DNA from: Sporomusaceae bacterium
Lineage (GTDB): Bacteria; Bacillota; Negativicutes; DSM-13327
DNA: 24,313 nt
NCBI GenBank assembly: GCA_027492445.1
Contig: JAPUES010000064.1
Coordinates: forward strand, 1-24,313
Reading direction: 5' to 3'
The position numbers were made by a program, and so were the translations under genes. Below are positions 22,646-24,313 of this stretch, piece after piece (the first letter of the stretch is position 1; every line of letters begins with the position of its first letter). The notes below the pieces were generated by a model. The model searched no databases. It saw only the letters and a list, made by a program, of their open reading frames with translations, and had not been told where the DNA came from.

Positions 22646-22681
22646 GTAAAAAAATCAGTTTTCTGAAAGGATGGTACTACA

Positions 22682-22918
22682 ATGGATCAAAATTCTCTTT
22701 ATATTCTTTGGCAAAAACTTTCTTTTGAGTTGGTACATAAAACCACAATATGGGTTCTTCTTGTATTGCTAGTTACCGCTGGATCAGCATGGCAATTAGG
22801 AAAGCTATTGCATAAACATAACGGACGTGAACAAGAAACCAAATTAGCCCAAAAAATAGCCTTAGGCTATACAATTACGACTCTAGTGTTATGGTTATTT
22901 AGCTTTATTATGAAATAA
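22682..22918 (+). CDS. Small two-helix membrane protein, unknown function
   Basis: A 78-residue protein I do not recognise. It has two hydrophobic helices, about residues 22-38 (TIWVLLVLLVTAGSAW) and 61-77 (ALGYTITTLVLWLFSFI), joined by a short polar, charged loop with HKHNGREQETK. Both termini are probably on the same side of the membrane. AAAGGA lies about 10 bases before the ATG. It is one of only two plus-strand genes in the window and runs convergently into the Ger(x)C gene, six bases away, with no clear terminator between. The structured repeat at 22572-22645 sits in its leader. The short convergent gap and membrane character suggest a real gene, but no family is assigned. Confidence 0.65.
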   Translation: MDQNSLYILWQKLSFELVHKTTIWVLLVLLVTAGSAWQLGKLLHKHNGREQETKLAQKIALGYTITTLVLWLFSFIMK

Positions 22919-22924
22919 GCGTTC

Positions 22925-24151
22925 TTACTTATGTTCTCCAATATTTTCAATAATGACATTAACGGATACGTCCACAGAAACTTTTGGGAAGACTTCGTCA
23001 TCCCATCGGTCTTTTACCTTTTCCCATACTAAGGGTTCATATGCCTGCAATTTTGCACCAAAAACACTAGCATCAACTTTTAATTCCTGGTAAGTATGCA
23101 TCGTATAAAGTACATTTCGTTTTACTTCCTCTGCTACCAGTTCTTCAATTTTATGTATTTCCTCGCCATCCATGGTATTATGCCGCTGTCCGCATTGTGT
23201 TTCACCAAGATTGCCTCTCATCATGATATCGAGGGTGTAATAAATGTTTTCCCCCTCCACATATGGGGTCAATTTTGTATCATGGCGAAAAAGTTCAAAA
23301 GCGATTATTTCTCCAGGATGCTTTGGGCATTCAACAGTAATAATCGCTGATTTTTCTATCCCACCAATAAATTTCCCCCCTTTTGTGGCATATTCATCTA
23401 CATAGCCAATAAATTCCCCTTTTTTAAATACTGCCATACCACCTAACTTCACAACATTATCCACTAATTCAATGCGAGCCATCAGCACTCGGCTTTTATT
23501 ATCCATGGTTTTCGCAACATCTCCTACATCCGTGCGCCAACCTGGTACATGGGGGTTTTTTTTATATAATCGCAGGCTGTTAGCAATAAACATACCACTG
23601 GGTTCACCACTAGGCGGCTGGTATTCTAAAAAAGGCCGTGCCTCACCAGAGGTAATCAAAATTTTCGTCAGCCAGCGCATCTCTTGATCCCTGCGAAAAT
23701 AATCAACAATCGGCGCAAGACCACCCTCTTTTACAGCATCTTCACTAATAATAATGGTCTGCACATGTTCAAACCAGATACTTTGATCAACTTGTCCCAA
23801 CATATCCCGAATCATTTCAAACAGCGACTCCCCCGTATTGGAAACAATATAAGTTCCCACTTCCCCTCGCGGTCCACTAGCCCCCTCCTTAGACGGCGTT
23901 ATATTCAACATTTGAAAACTAAGGCGATAGCGTTTGCTACCATAAGGCTGTAAAAAAGTTTCCACCTTGGTTACAGCCTTTCCTGACCCTAGCCCCTGCT
24001 CTGCCTTATCAATGGCAACTGCCAAAACAATCCGACGCTCTTCCATTTCACGCCAATCCCAGCAACCGCTAATTGATAAGGCAATACCAATAATAAGAAC
24101 ACATCCAAATAGCCGTTTATAGCCAATACAACCCAGCAAGAAGGCCCTCAT
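22925..24151 (-). CDS. Ger(x)C family spore germination lipoprotein
   Basis: The lipoprotein subunit of a GerA-type nutrient germinant receptor, anchored to the outer face of the inner spore membrane. The 408-residue product has a signal peptide with lipobox ISGC (lipidated Cys30) followed by WDWREMEERRIVLAVAIDKAE, typical of GerAC/GerBC. The C-terminal domain ends with the conserved region AYEPLVWEKVKDRWDDEVFPKVSVDVSVNV. The ATG at 24151 follows GGGGAAG seven bases upstream. It is directly downstream of a second Ger(x)C gene (24190-24313), 38 bp away, in the same direction. The expected A and B subunits are not in the window. The germinant cannot be predicted. Confidence 0.93.
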   Translation of the reverse strand: MRAFLLGCIGYKRLFGCVLIIGIALSISGCWDWREMEERRIVLAVAIDKAEQGLGSGKAVTKVETFLQPYGSKRYRLSFQMLNITPSKEGASGPRGEVGTYIVSNTGESLFEMIRDMLGQVDQSIWFEHVQTIIISEDAVKEGGLAPIVDYFRRDQEMRWLTKILITSGEARPFLEYQPPSGEPSGMFIANSLRLYKKNPHVPGWRTDVGDVAKTMDNKSRVLMARIELVDNVVKLGGMAVFKKGEFIGYVDEYATKGGKFIGGIEKSAIITVECPKHPGEIIAFELFRHDTKLTPYVEGENIYYTLDIMMRGNLGETQCGQRHNTMDGEEIHKIEELVAEEVKRNVLYTMHTYQELKVDASVFGAKLQAYEPLVWEKVKDRWDDEVFPKVSVDVSVNVIIENIGEHK

Positions 24152-24189
24152 ATCGTCACTTCCCCATAACTAATAATTCCTTAGCGCTA

Positions 24190-24313
24190 CTATCTATGGG
24201 AGCCAAGATTTCGAATGGATACATTAACCGAAATAATTAGGGGAACATTCGGGTATAGTTCATCCCATTGGTCCTTTACTTTTTCCCAGGTCTCGGGTTC
24301 ATAAGCCCTTATT
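24190..24313 (-). CDS. Ger(x)C family germination lipoprotein, C-terminal fragment at window edge
   Basis: The frame is open from the window edge to TAG at 24190-24192 and encodes the last 40 residues. AYEPETWEKVKDQW and the following VSVNVSIRNLGSH align with the C terminus of the complete neighbour (AYEPLVWEKVKDRW, VSVNVIIENIGEH). The start lies beyond the window. It indicates a tandem pair of related lipoprotein genes. Confidence 0.85.
   Translation of the reverse strand, partial: IRAYEPETWEKVKDQWDELYPNVPLIISVNVSIRNLGSHR

Overview
The window is about 24.3 kb of low-GC DNA from an endospore-forming Firmicute. The right half (about 11.9-22.5 kb) reproduces the sporulation and cell-division block known from Bacillus subtilis: yabP, yabQ, divIC, yabR, spoIIE, tilS, hpt, ftsH. 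Tandem Ger(x)C germination lipoprotein genes follow at the right edge. The overall content suggests an anaerobic Clostridia/Negativicutes-type spore former, perhaps Sporomusaceae. That placement is an inference from content and memory, not a search. Almost every gene is on the minus strand. The exceptions are a MocR-type regulator (9186-10709) and a small membrane protein gene (22682-22918).

Layout in minus-strand transcription order, right to left. (a) 24313-22925: the 3' end of one Ger(x)C gene and a complete second one. (b) 22682-22918 (+): a small two-helix membrane protein preceded by a structured repeat. (c) 22484-20017: yabP, a membrane-anchored lytic transglycosylase, yabQ, divIC and the S1-domain gene yabR, the last with its own near-consensus promoter and tandem terminators. 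(d) 19752-17311: spoIIE with its own terminator. (e) 17186-13974: a split ThrE-type exporter, tilS and hpt, tightly packed. (f) 13821-11926: ftsH with its own extended -10 promoter and a strong terminator. (g) 11754-10759: a Rhizobium etli-type (class 3) asparaginase, convergent with mocR and sharing a long bidirectional terminator with it. (h) 10709-6712: a MocR regulator divergent from azlCD, followed by a stand-alone aminotransferase related to the regulator's own C-terminal domain. A perfect 12-bp inverted repeat lies between the divergent promoters. (i) 6570-3605: birA, coaX and dusB. (j) 3439-887: a three-gene cassette of HTH regulator, unknown protein and a homologue of cyanobacterial acyl-ACP reductase. 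(k) 620-135: greA.

Two things stand out. First, the cassette at 887-3439 encodes a protein matching cyanobacterial long-chain acyl-ACP reductase along most of its length, including the position of the catalytic cysteine, in an organism that should have no oxygen-dependent alkane pathway. Its promoter carries two TGTGCACA palindromes that look like the operator of the linked regulator. Second, a 74-75 bp intergenic repeat occurs three times in the same orientation (41-115, 11815-11888, 22572-22645). Most sequence changes in its stems preserve pairing through G-U wobbles only if the plus strand is the RNA.

No tRNA, rRNA, CRISPR array, insertion sequence or phage gene was seen, and no gene-free stretch exceeds 300 bases.
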